DNA of 32,834 nucleotides, taken from the NCBI GenBank assembly GCA_021325385.1, contig JAJPHH010000109.1, positions 1 to 32,834 on the forward strand. Direction: 5' to 3'. Shown piece after piece: positions 16,843 through 25,017 of this stretch. Position 1 is the stretch's first letter; each line of letters opens with the position of its first letter. A model generated the notes under the pieces. The model did not search any database and was not told the DNA's origin. It worked only from the letters and a program-made list of their open reading frames with translations. This DNA is from Alphaproteobacteria bacterium (GTDB lineage: Bacteria; Pseudomonadota; Alphaproteobacteria; Rhizobiales; Beijerinckiaceae). Position numbers and translations under genes: made by a program.

Positions 16843-18894
16843 TCAAGCCAGATGCAAGGCCGAGACCAGAAGGTCGATCAGCCAGATGCCGATGAACGGC
16901 GCGACGATGCCGCCGAGTCCGTAGACGAGGAGGTTGCGGCGCAGCAGCGCGGCCGCGCCGATCGGGCGGTAAGCGACGCCCTTCAGCGCCAGCGGGATCA
17001 GCGCGATGATGATCAGCGCATTGAAGATCACGGCGGAGAGGATTGCCGATTGGGGCGAGGCGAGCCGCATGACGTTGAGCGCGCCGAGTTCGGGATAGGT
17101 GGCCACGAACAAAGCCGGGATGATGGCGAAATATTTGGCGACGTCGTTGGCGATCGAGAAGGTCGTCAGCGAGCCGCGCGTCATCAGGAGCTGCTTGCCG
17201 ATGCCGACGATCTCGATGAGCTTGGTCGGATCGGAATCGAGATCGACCATATTGCCGGCTTCGCGCGCCGCCTGCGTGCCGGTCTGCATGGCGACGCCGA
17301 CATCGGCCTGGGCGAGCGCCGGCGCGTCATTGGTGCCGTCGCCGCACATGGCGATCAGCCTTCCGCCTTGCTGCTCCTTGCGGATATAGGCGAGCTTGTC
17401 CTCCGGCGTCGCCTGCGCAAGGAAATCGTCGACGCCGGCTTCCGAAGCGATGGCGGCGGCGGTGAGCGGGTTATCGCCGGTCACCATAACTGTCTTGATG
17501 CCCATCGCCCGCAACTCGGCGAAGCGCTGACGGATGTCGGGTTTGACGATGTCCTTGAGATGGACCACGCCGAGCAGGCGGCCGTTCTGCGAGACCGCAA
17601 GCGGCGTTCCGCCGGCGCGAGAGATGCGATCGACGGCCTGGCGGAACTCCGGCGGCGCGGTCTCGCGCGTCATCTTGGCGTCGGCGAGGATAGCGTCGAC
17701 CGCGCCCTTGCGCAGCGAGCGGCCGGGAAGATCGACGCCGGAAATGCGCGTATGGGCGGAAAAGGGGACGACCTTGGCCTCTGGCGGCAAGTCGGGCGGG
17801 TTCAAGGAATAGCGGGTTTTAGCGAGCGCGACGATCGAGCGGCCTTCCGGCGTCTCGTCGGCGAGGCTCGCCAGCATCACCGCCTCGGCGAGCGTACGGT
17901 CGGCGACGCCTGCGACGGGAGTGAACTCGTCGGCCATGCGATTGCCGAAGGTGATCGTGCCGGTCTTGTCGAGCAGAAGCGTGTCGACGTCGCCGGCAGC
18001 CTCGACCGCGCGGCCTGACGTCGCGATCACGTTGAAGCGGATCAGACGATCCATGCCGGCGATGCCGATCGCCGAGAGCAGGCCGCCGATCGTCGTCGGG
18101 ATGAGGCAGACGAGTAGCGCGATGAGCACCGTCGCCGAGAGTGTCGTCTTGGAATAGACGCCGATGGGCCACAGCGTCACGCAGACGATCAGGAAGATGA
18201 TCGTCAAGCCGGAGAGCAGGATCGACAGCGCGATCTCGTTCGGCGTCTTCTGGCGCTCGGCGCCTTCGACGAGCGCGATCATGCGGTCGAGGAAGGTCGA
18301 GCCCGGCGCCGCGGTGATCCGGACCTTGATCTTGTCCGACAGAACCGTCGTGCCGCCGGTGACGGCGGAGCGGTCGCCGCCCGCTTCGCGGATGACCGGC
18401 GCGGATTCGCCGGTTATCGCCGATTCGTTGACCGAGGCGACGCCCTCGATCACTTCGCCGTCGCCAGGAATGATCTCGCCGGCTTCGACCAGCACGACGT
18501 CGCCGACACGAAGATCGAGCGCGTTGACGCCCTCGAGCATGTCGCCGAGCGCCTTCGGGTCGACAAAACGCCGCGCCCGCGTGTCGCTGCGCGTCTTGCG
18601 CAGCGCGTCGGCTTGCGCCTTGCCGCGCCCTTCCGCGACCGCCTCGGCGAAATTGGCGAAGAGCACGGTGAACCAGAGCCAGGCGGCGATCTGCCCGGAA
18701 AACAGGGCGACGCCATTGCCGACGACCAGGTCGCGGATGAAGAAGCCGGTCACCGCCGCGGAGACGATTTCGGTGACGAAAATCACCGGATTTCGCGCCA
18801 GGACGCGCGGGTCCAGCTTGCGGAACGCGCTGATCGCGGCCGGGCCGAGGATGGCCGGATCGAACAACCCGCGCGCTTTGACTTTGGCGGCCAT
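16843..18894 (-). CDS. kdpB: KdpB catalytic ATPase subunit
   Basis: A 683-aa P-type ATPase that powers K+ import through KdpA. Diagnostic motifs in order: the actuator loop ITGESAPV with Ser164 in the TGES motif (the E. coli counterpart, Ser162, is inhibited by phosphorylation), the membrane [14 protein letters not shown], phosphorylation site [13 protein letters not shown] (Asp309), and the hinge [19 protein letters not shown]. All catalytic residues appear intact. The start is 13 nt downstream of the kdpA stop, within the kdpFABC operon. Confidence 0.97.
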   Translation of the reverse strand: MAAKVKARGLFDPAILGPAAISAFRKLDPRVLARNPVIFVTEIVSAAVTGFFIRDLVVGNGVALFSGQIAAWLWFTVLFANFAEAVAEGRGKAQADALRKTRSDTRARRFVDPKALGDMLEGVNALDLRVGDVVLVEAGEIIPGDGEVIEGVASVNESAITGESAPVIREAGGDRSAVTGGTTVLSDKIKVRITAAPGSTFLDRMIALVEGAERQKTPNEIALSILLSGLTIIFLIVCVTLWPIGVYSKTTLSATVLIALLVCLIPTTIGGLLSAIGIAGMDRLIRFNVIATSGRAVEAAGDVDTLLLDKTGTITFGNRMADEFTPVAGVADRTLAEAVMLASLADETPEGRSIVALAKTRYSLNPPDLPPEAKVVPFSAHTRISGVDLPGRSLRKGAVDAILADAKMTRETAPPEFRQAVDRISRAGGTPLAVSQNGRLLGVVHLKDIVKPDIRQRFAELRAMGIKTVMVTGDNPLTAAAIASEAGVDDFLAQATPEDKLAYIRKEQQGGRLIAMCGDGTNDAPALAQADVGVAMQTGTQAAREAGNMVDLDSDPTKLIEIVGIGKQLLMTRGSLTTFSIANDVAKYFAIIPALFVATYPELGALNVMRLASPQSAILSAVIFNALIIIALIPLALKGVAYRPIGAAALLRRNLLVYGLGGIVAPFIGIWLIDLLVSALHLA

Positions 18895-18906
18895 GGGAAA
18901 CTCCGA

Positions 18907-20616
18907 TCAGAAGGTTTTGCCGGCGAGCATCAGGTAGTGCTCGACCACCGGGCCCAAGGCGAGGGCCGGGAAATACTGAAGAAGGTACAAGATCACGACG
19001 ACGCCGATCAGGAGGCCGACGAAGAGCGGGCCTGTTGTCGGGAATGTGCCGGCCGAAGGCGGCGCTTTCTTCTTGCCGGCGAGCGAGCCGGCGATCGCCA
19101 GCACCGGCACGACATAGGCGAACCGTCCAAGCAGCATCACGATGCCGCCCGTCGTGTTGTACCAAAGCGTATTGCCGTTGAGGCCGGCGAAGGCCGAGCC
19201 ATTATTCGCGTTCTGCGAAGCGTAAGCGTAGATGATCTCGCTGAGCCCGTGCGGGCCGGAATTGCCGAGGCTGTCAAGTCCTGTTTGCAACAGGACCGAG
19301 GCCGCCGAGAAGCCGAGCACGGCGAGCGGATAGATCAACACCGCGAACATCGCCAGCTTGACCTCGCGCGCCTCGATCTTCTTGCCGAGATATTCCGGCG
19401 TGCGGCCGACCATCAGGCCGGCGATGAACACGGCGAGGATGGCGACGACGAGGAAACCGTAGAGCCCGGCGCCGACGCCGCCCGGCCAGATGCAGCCGGC
19501 GAGCAGGTTGAACATCGGCACGAGCCCGCCGAGCGGCGTAAGGGAATCGTGCATCGCGTTGACGGCGCCGGTGCTGGTGCCGGTGGTGCCAGCCGCGAAT
19601 AGCGCCGTGAGCGATTGGCCGAAGCGAACCTCCTTGCCTTCCATGTTGCCCTGCGAAGGATCGACGCCGAGCGCCGTCAGCAAGGGATTGCCGGCCGCCT
19701 CCGCCCAATAAAGGACGGCGATCCCGGCGACGAGAAGGATGGCCATCGCGATGAGGATCGCGCGACCCTGACGGAGGTCGCCGACGGCGCGGCCGAAAGC
19801 GAGAACGGAAGCGACGGGGATGACCAGCAGCGCCCAGGTTTCGACAATGTCGGACCAGGCGTTGGGATTTTCGAAAGGATGGGCCGAGTTGGCGTTGAAG
19901 AAGCCGCCGCCATTCGTGCCGAGCTCCTTGATGATTTCCTGGCTGGCGACTGGGCCGAGCGAAATCGTCTGCTTCGCGCCCTCGAGAGTGGTCGCATCGA
20001 CTGAGCCGGCGAGCGTTTGCGGCACGCCGGCGAAAAGGAGCGCGAACGCGCCGATGATCGAAATCGGCAGAAGGACGTACAGCGTGCAGCGCGTCAGATC
20101 GACCCAGAAATTGCCGACCGTCGTCGCGCTCGACCGCGCGAAGGCGCGCACCAAGGCGTAAGCCATCGCGAGGCCCGTCGCGGCTGAGACGAAGTTATGT
20201 ACTGTCAAGCCGAGCATCTGGACGAGATGACTCATCGTCGTCTCGCCGCCGTAATTCTGCCAGTTCGTGTTGGTGATGAAACTGGTCGAGGTGTTGAAGG
20301 CGAGGGCCGGATCGACGGCGCTGAACCCTTGCGGATTGAGCGGCAGAACGCCTTGCAGACGTTGCAGCGCGTAAAGCGATAGGAAGCCGACGATCGAGAA
20401 GGCGATCATCGCGATCGTGTAATGATAAGCGCTCTGCTCCCTCGCCTCGTCGACGCCGGCGAGCCGATAGAAGCCGCGCTCGACCGGCAGGAGAAGCGGC
20501 GATAGCCGGGTGCGCTTGCCGGACATGACTTTGTCGATGAAGGCGCTCAGCGGGACAGCGGCCGCCAGCACGAGCGCAAGTACGATCGCAATCTGCAACC
20601 AGCCGACCAATGTCAT
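18907..20616 (-). CDS. kdpA: KdpA K+-channel-like subunit
   Basis: A 569-aa integral membrane subunit related to K+ channels (SKT family). Selectivity-filter-like glycine motifs are seen at [45 protein letters not shown] and [11 protein letters not shown], giving the four pseudo-repeats expected. Hydrophobic helices span the whole chain. It binds and passes K+ before KdpB-driven translocation. It begins 33 nt after kdpF. Confidence 0.97.
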   Translation of the reverse strand: MTLVGWLQIAIVLALVLAAAVPLSAFIDKVMSGKRTRLSPLLLPVERGFYRLAGVDEAREQSAYHYTIAMIAFSIVGFLSLYALQRLQGVLPLNPQGFSAVDPALAFNTSTSFITNTNWQNYGGETTMSHLVQMLGLTVHNFVSAATGLAMAYALVRAFARSSATTVGNFWVDLTRCTLYVLLPISIIGAFALLFAGVPQTLAGSVDATTLEGAKQTISLGPVASQEIIKELGTNGGGFFNANSAHPFENPNAWSDIVETWALLVIPVASVLAFGRAVGDLRQGRAILIAMAILLVAGIAVLYWAEAAGNPLLTALGVDPSQGNMEGKEVRFGQSLTALFAAGTTGTSTGAVNAMHDSLTPLGGLVPMFNLLAGCIWPGGVGAGLYGFLVVAILAVFIAGLMVGRTPEYLGKKIEAREVKLAMFAVLIYPLAVLGFSAASVLLQTGLDSLGNSGPHGLSEIIYAYASQNANNGSAFAGLNGNTLWYNTTGGIVMLLGRFAYVVPVLAIAGSLAGKKKAPPSAGTFPTTGPLFVGLLIGVVVILYLLQYFPALALGPVVEHYLMLAGKTF

Positions 20617-20649
20617 GATCGTCCTCTCGCGGACTTGGCCGCGCCTTTC

Positions 20650-20736
20650 TTAGAATTTCTCGGGGTAGATGAGCGTGTAGAGCAGATAGACGCCGAGACA
20701 GACGCCGATCAGCAATCCGATGACGGGTTCGGCCAT
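20650..20736 (-). CDS. kdpF: KdpF small membrane subunit
   Basis: A 28-codon ORF encoding a single hydrophobic helix: MAEPVIGLLIGVCLGVYLL followed by YTLIYPEKF. The ending LIYPEKF is characteristic of KdpF, which sits between KdpA and KdpB and stabilises the complex. A good Shine-Dalgarno (GAAGGAGAGG) precedes ATG 20736 and overlaps the stop of the small ORF upstream. Confidence 0.93.
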   Translation of the reverse strand: MAEPVIGLLIGVCLGVYLLYTLIYPEKF

Positions 20737-20747
20737 TGGCCTCTCCT

Positions 20748-20831
20748 TCAGAGGCGCCGACAGGCGTCGGCGTAGACGCCCATGACGGCGATCAGGAGGG
20801 TTCCGATCACGATGAAGACGATGTCGAGCAT
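20748..20831 (-). CDS. 27-aa predicted membrane peptide leading the kdp operon
   Basis: ATG 20831 is preceded by GGAGG at good spacing and opens a 27-codon frame: MLDIVFIVIGTLLIAVMGVY then ADACRRL. It has one hydrophobic helix and a C-terminal YADACRRL-like tail that I recall from small ORFs ahead of kdpF in other alphaproteobacteria. Its stop is 11 nt upstream of kdpF, and the kdpF ribosome site overlaps it, so the two are probably co-translated. It may be an accessory KdpFABC subunit or assembly factor; no function is established from this sequence. Confidence 0.7.
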   Translation of the reverse strand: MLDIVFIVIGTLLIAVMGVYADACRRL

Positions 20832-20900
20832 GAGGCGCCTCCGATTGCGGCGCCGGCTATGGACCCGAAGCGCGTAAACGATCCATTCGGAATTGCGCGC

Positions 20901-20926
20901 GTCCGAATAAGGATTGTGTAAAGATG
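20901..20926 (-). promoter_or_regulatory. Candidate kdp promoter / KdpE-binding region
   Basis: On the minus strand this AT-richer island reads CATCTTTACACAATCCTTAT followed by TCGG, about 70-95 nt before the first small kdp ORF. It loosely resembles the E. coli KdpE box, which has two T-rich half-sites including TTTACA. Assignment is by eye. Confidence 0.3.
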
Positions 20927-21046
20927 GGCGGCTGCGGCTCGCCGCCCTTGATCCGCGTCATTCGTCCTCAGGCGGCGCGGCCGGGCGCTGGACAGACGGC
21001 GGTCTTGAATCCAAAATTCGACGCGCCGCTACCGGAAGGGGGCTCT

Positions 21047-22123
21047 ATGAGCGCGTCGACCTCTCCAAAAGGCGGACGGGACGTCGTCGCCTATTTCGCC
21101 GGCCATCTCGCCAATTTGGTCAATGGCAACGATTCGTTGGGCGAGGCGGAGGAGACGGTTTCGCTCAAGCCCTTCTCCCTGTTCGAGAAGGTCCATCGCA
21201 GCCTGGTTTCGAACCGGAAATATTCCGAGATTCTCGTCGGCGTCTGGGCCTATCCGCCGCCGAATACGGTCGAGGACGCCGCCGATTTCTACTTCGACAA
21301 CGTGCTCGATCGGCCGATCGGCTCGCGCGGCGAAGGGCCCTCTTCGGCCGACAATCTCGCCTCCCTTGTCAATAGCCGCGCCGTCGGCCCGGTCGCGCCC
21401 CGGCCCCGCCTGCCGCTGTCGATCTGGAAGGCGCTGACCGGCGGCCCGACGACGCTCAAGCGGTTCTTGGAGAAGAAAGAGCTGTTCGAGCTCTCCAACC
21501 GCATCCTCAAATGCCTCGACGCGGCCAACCGGCCTTACGCGGAAGTGCTCCGGCTCGGCCTGTGCCCGAAAGAATGGCTGGTCGGCGACGAAGCGATCGG
21601 GGTCAATACGCTCAAGGCCGCCAACGCCTTCCTCAAAGCGCTCAAGCTTGAGATGAAAGGCGTTTTCGGCCGCCGGCCGAGCCAGGCCGAGCTCGAGGCG
21701 GCGTTCGCCCAAGCGCCGGTGCCGGGCTACAGGGACGTCAAAGCGTTTGTCGCGACCATGCTCGGCTCGGCCATCCTGACCCGTCTCGCCGGCCAGGACG
21801 AGACCTTCCTGACCTCGTTCGAGGCGGTCGAATCGACGCTGAGCGAGGAGGTCGAGGCGGAGGCGGACGAGCCCCTGATGGACGCCGAAGAGGCGGCGCC
21901 GTTTCTCGAGGTCGCGGTCGCGGCCGGCGCCATCGCGCTGGAGGAGAAGCGGCTGCTCGTCGGGATCATGGCCGGCCGTTCTTTGGCCGAGGAAATGGGC
22001 TCCAATCTCTATCTGCGGCGCCGGCTCAAAACCGATTTCGACAACGATCTCGAGGCCTATATCAATGATCTGTCGAGCAGAACGGCAAAATTCATCCGCG
22101 CGGCCGGGAGCGCCAGACCGTAA
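21047..22123 (+). CDS. Unrecognised 358-aa cytoplasmic protein heading the Lon-like operon
   Basis: I do not recognise this protein. It has no signal peptide or membrane helix and is largely alpha-helical. Residues about 296-335 (ALEEKRLLVGIMAGRSLAEE then MGSNLYLRRRLKTDFDNDL) resemble a helix-turn-helix of the sigma-70 region 4 type, but this is weak. An acidic stretch (EEVEAEADEPLMDAEEA) precedes it. I chose ATG 21047 because GGAAGGGGG sits 5-10 nt upstream; the frame is also open from 20924, but that N-terminus is Pro/Gly/Arg-rich and looks non-coding. It is followed after 58 nt by the next gene, so it likely starts the operon, close to the divergent kdp promoter. Confidence 0.75.
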   Translation: MSASTSPKGGRDVVAYFAGHLANLVNGNDSLGEAEETVSLKPFSLFEKVHRSLVSNRKYSEILVGVWAYPPPNTVEDAADFYFDNVLDRPIGSRGEGPSSADNLASLVNSRAVGPVAPRPRLPLSIWKALTGGPTTLKRFLEKKELFELSNRILKCLDAANRPYAEVLRLGLCPKEWLVGDEAIGVNTLKAANAFLKALKLEMKGVFGRRPSQAELEAAFAQAPVPGYRDVKAFVATMLGSAILTRLAGQDETFLTSFEAVESTLSEEVEAEADEPLMDAEEAAPFLEVAVAAGAIALEEKRLLVGIMAGRSLAEEMGSNLYLRRRLKTDFDNDLEAYINDLSSRTAKFIRAAGSARP

Positions 22124-22181
22124 CCGAACGTCGAGGCCGGCGCGGCTGTCGCGCCACGTTTTGAGAGTTTAGGGGACGAGC

Positions 22182-22616
22182 ATGGCGGGCGAATTTACCC
22201 AAGCCCAGACGGCGAGATTGTTGAGGACGTTGCGGGTCGCGACCCAGACCGCGCTGGCGGAATATGCGCTGGGCGGCCGCGCCGCCGCCCGTTCGCGCGT
22301 GACCTTCATGGCCTTGGCGGCCAAGGGGCCCGGCGATTGGCGCTTCCCCGCCGCGGGCTTGCTCAGCGCCGACGGTCTGGTCTTGGCCAAGCTGGTCAGC
22401 GAGGCCGACGGCGCGATCCTCGAATTGCAGGCGCAAGGCGTCGTCGGGCTGTCGCTCTACGCCAATCGCTCGGCCCGAATCGCGTTCGCCGACGGCCATA
22501 CGGTCGAAGGCGCTTTCGACCGCGACGGCCGGATGCGGCTGAGCGTGACCGGCGCGATCAACAGCGAGGCCGATCTTTCCGCCTTCGACCTCGAATTGCG
22601 GGACGATCAATCATGA
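22182..22616 (+). CDS. Unrecognised 144-aa protein
   Basis: A small cytoplasmic protein of unknown family. The N-terminal 25 residues are probably helical (QTARLLRTLRVATQTALAEY) and the remainder alternates short hydrophobic strands, for example AILELQAQGVVGLSLYAN and ARIAFADGHTVEGAFD, suggesting a compact beta fold. AGGGGACGAG precedes ATG 22182. Its stop overlaps the Lon-like gene start as ATGA (22613-22616), so it is translationally coupled and may be a partner of that protease. No function can be given. Confidence 0.75.
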   Translation: MAGEFTQAQTARLLRTLRVATQTALAEYALGGRAAARSRVTFMALAAKGPGDWRFPAAGLLSADGLVLAKLVSEADGAILELQAQGVVGLSLYANRSARIAFADGHTVEGAFDRDGRMRLSVTGAINSEADLSAFDLELRDDQS

Positions 22617-23983
22617 TCGCACGCGTCTTCGTGCCCTTGGTCGGCGCGAATGGCGAAGCCGCGCAAGTCTTCGAGGCGATCGCCGGCGACGTTCCGCCGG
22701 AGGCTCATCCGGCGCGGCTGCTGCCGCAAATCTCCGAACTGTTCGACTTTGGCCTTTACGGAATCGGCCAGACCGTGCGCGAGGCCGCGACGCGCTTCAT
22801 CGAGGCGCGCCGCGAGCGGTTGTGGCTCGGCCGGCGCAATGGCGTGGTCAATCCCTGGAACCTGCGCATTTCCGATCTGCAGGTGGGCCGCCTCTCGGAC
22901 GAGAACGCCCGCTCCGCCGGCCTCGGCCTGACGCTCGCCGCCATCCTGCAGGCCTTCGGCCGCGATCCCGGCATCGTCTTCGCGACAGGCGAGATCCGTC
23001 TGCCGTCGACGCCCGGCGAGTTGAAAGTCGGCGTCGGTCCGGTCGACGGCCTCCGCGGCAAGCTGCTTCTGATCGGCGATTACGTGGTCCAGCATCGCAA
23101 GGCGCTGGACGGCGCGCGAATGACGGTGGTGCTGCCCGATACGACCCCGGACGGCCGTCCCGTCAAGCTCGCCGAAGCCACCGTCTTGGAGCGGCTGAAG
23201 CGCGAAGCGGCGGAAGCCGGCGCCAAGCTCGATTTCGTCTTTGTCGAGTCGCTGGAGGGGGTCGAGCAGGCGCTCGGCCCGTTCGCCCTGCGCGAGATCG
23301 TCACGCCGGCCCGCGCGCTCGGGGCGGCGCTCGCCTGCGCCGCTTTCGGGTTGGTCGTCGCCGGCTGGGTCGCGCTTCGCAACGCGCCGATCGAGCTCGC
23401 CTGGCGGCCGGTCGCCATCGCCGAAGCCGCGACGCGGGCGCTCGCCGCGCCGCCGCCCGGAGCGCCGCCGGCGGACGCCGCGCCGCAGCGGGCGCGATAC
23501 GATTCGGCGAGCGACAAGTTTCAACTGCTCGGCCCCTGCTACGACGCGCAGCGCCAGCCGCTTGTGATCGGCGGCGAGACTTTGCTGCTCCGCGTCGGCG
23601 CGCGCGACGGCCTGCCTTTCGCCAGCCGGCTGCGGCCGCCGCGGATTTTCATCGCCTCCGTTTCGCGCGCGGCCGATCCGGTCATTCTCGACGCCAATCA
23701 GTTCCGCTCGCTCCTGCCGGCGAGCCGGAGCGACGATCTGGTCGATCTGACCATGGCCATTCCGGTCGAGCCGGTCGAGGACGAAGTTCGCCTGTTCGTC
23801 GTGGCGACCCGCGATCCCTCGGTCGAGATCACCGCCTTGCAGGACGACCTGCGCAAACGCCTGCAAGGCCTTTCCGGCGCCGCAGTGCTGACGACCACGA
23901 CGAGCTTTCTGGAAGATCGTCTTGGCGCGGAAATCCAGTATCAGTTCAAAGTCGTCAACGACCGTGGGCTCTGCCCCTCTTGA
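22613..23983 (+). CDS. Membrane-anchored Lon-like (S16) protease domain protein without AAA+ ATPase
   Basis: A 456-aa protein. Residues about 85-222 follow the Lon proteolytic domain: the serine block ENARSAGLGLTLAAIL (Ser101, aligned with the PSAG Ser), ATGEIRL, then VGPVDGLRGKLLLIG with Lys150 aligned to the catalytic Lys of GGLKEKLLAA, a TVVLPD strand, and FVFVESLEGVEQAL at the end. Both dyad residues are thus present. No Walker motifs exist, so it lacks the unfoldase of true Lon. One transmembrane helix (about 234-256) follows, then a roughly 200-aa C-terminal domain, probably periplasmic given the positive N-side flank, with a Pro/Ala linker and two Cys. It is coupled to the 144-aa gene. 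A dead, purely binding domain cannot be excluded. Confidence 0.78.
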   Translation: MIARVFVPLVGANGEAAQVFEAIAGDVPPEAHPARLLPQISELFDFGLYGIGQTVREAATRFIEARRERLWLGRRNGVVNPWNLRISDLQVGRLSDENARSAGLGLTLAAILQAFGRDPGIVFATGEIRLPSTPGELKVGVGPVDGLRGKLLLIGDYVVQHRKALDGARMTVVLPDTTPDGRPVKLAEATVLERLKREAAEAGAKLDFVFVESLEGVEQALGPFALREIVTPARALGAALACAAFGLVVAGWVALRNAPIELAWRPVAIAEAATRALAAPPPGAPPADAAPQRARYDSASDKFQLLGPCYDAQRQPLVIGGETLLLRVGARDGLPFASRLRPPRIFIASVSRAADPVILDANQFRSLLPASRSDDLVDLTMAIPVEPVEDEVRLFVVATRDPSVEITALQDDLRKRLQGLSGAAVLTTTTSFLEDRLGAEIQYQFKVVNDRGLCPS

Positions 23984-23999
23984 GCGAAGCGAGACGCAG

Positions 24000-24938
24000 A
24001 TGGTCGGACGGATGAGAAAAATCTCGGCCCCCTCGAGCCCGGCGAAGCGCGGCCTTGGCGCGCTCGGCGCCTTTATCGGATTTGCTCTCGCCGGCCTTGG
24101 CGCGGCGAGCGCCGAGGCGGCGCCGGCCCGGCTGTCGAGCGATGCGGACATTTCCGCTTTCGCGAGCTTGGTCAAAGCCTATTCCGGCGCCAGCCGAGTC
24201 GGTTGGGTCGTCGCCGCGCCGAGTCTCGCCGAGGCGGATGCGGTCGTCGCCAATATCGGCCTTCATCTCGCGCCGGCCGACCAGGGACTTCTGCAAAGGG
24301 TCAAGCCGGAATCCGCCGCGGACGCGCCGAGCGTCGCCGAGGCGGCGCGCGGGCCGGTCGCCTGGCTGGAGCCGCAATTTGCGCGCGCGGCCGGCGGTCC
24401 GGCCTGCTCCTGGCAGGTCTGGGTCGCCGATCCGGCCGCGCCGTCGCCAGATCAGGGACCGGCGAATATTCCGCTCGCGCCGGGCGACCGGCTGCCGGTC
24501 GCCTCCGCGGCCACCTTCCGGGTCGCCTTCGCCGGTCTGCTCCAGTCCAAAGTCTACGCCTTGGGCGAGACCAAGCCCGGCGCCATTCGCGATCTGGCGA
24601 CTGTGCCCGACGTCAACATTCCCGTCGCCGCCGGAGAGACCGAGACGATCCTGCTCGCGATCTCCCGTCAGCCGGCGCCGGTCCTGGAAAGCATTCGCGT
24701 CGCCTTGGCGTCGAGCGCCGGGCGGAGGATCGAGCTCGGCCCCGACCACGCCTTGCGCGAAAATCTGCTCGGCCGCGGCCGCGGCATCGGCGCGAATATC
24801 CAGCTCGTCGGACCGAACATGGTCGTCGCCAAAGCGGCCGCGAGCAAGCCGGCCGTCGCCGACGCCGATGGCCGCGCCGGCGACCTCATCGAAACTTGTA
24901 CCTTCGTGCTGACTCCCGCGCCGGAAGCGATGCGCTGA
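24000..24938 (+). CDS. Secreted DUF4384-like protein
   Basis: A 312-aa exported protein. A Sec-type signal is clear: basic start (MRKISAPSSPAKRG), hydrophobic core GALGAFIGFALAGLG and cleavage near ASAEAA. The mature part contains LAPGDRLPVASAATFRVAF, a strand-rich stretch, then VPVAAGETETILLAI-like text (NIPVAAGETETILLAISRQP), which resembles the DUF4384 pattern often found with bacterial caspases. Start is ATG 24000 or 24012; both keep the signal. It follows the Lon-like gene by 16 nt and ends 79 nt before the convergent caspase stop. Its C-terminal domain may sit with the periplasmic part of the Lon-like protein. Domain assignment is tentative. Confidence 0.6.
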   Translation: MVGRMRKISAPSSPAKRGLGALGAFIGFALAGLGAASAEAAPARLSSDADISAFASLVKAYSGASRVGWVVAAPSLAEADAVVANIGLHLAPADQGLLQRVKPESAADAPSVAEAARGPVAWLEPQFARAAGGPACSWQVWVADPAAPSPDQGPANIPLAPGDRLPVASAATFRVAFAGLLQSKVYALGETKPGAIRDLATVPDVNIPVAAGETETILLAISRQPAPVLESIRVALASSAGRRIELGPDHALRENLLGRGRGIGANIQLVGPNMVVAKAAASKPAVADADGRAGDLIETCTFVLTPAPEAMR

Positions 24939-24959
24939 ACCGAGCGCTTTCAACCAAGG

Positions 24960-24979
24960 CGTCATTCCCGCGAGAGCGG
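24960..24979. repeat. Degenerate single REP arm
   Basis: CGTCATTCCCGCGAGAGCGG matches the left arm of the element at 16111 apart from a few bases and lacks a partner arm. It lies in the short gap between the convergent secreted-protein and caspase genes. Confidence 0.6.
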
Positions 24980-25017
24980 CGCCCGAAAATGGGAGACAAG
25001 CACGGCTGCAGGGGAGG

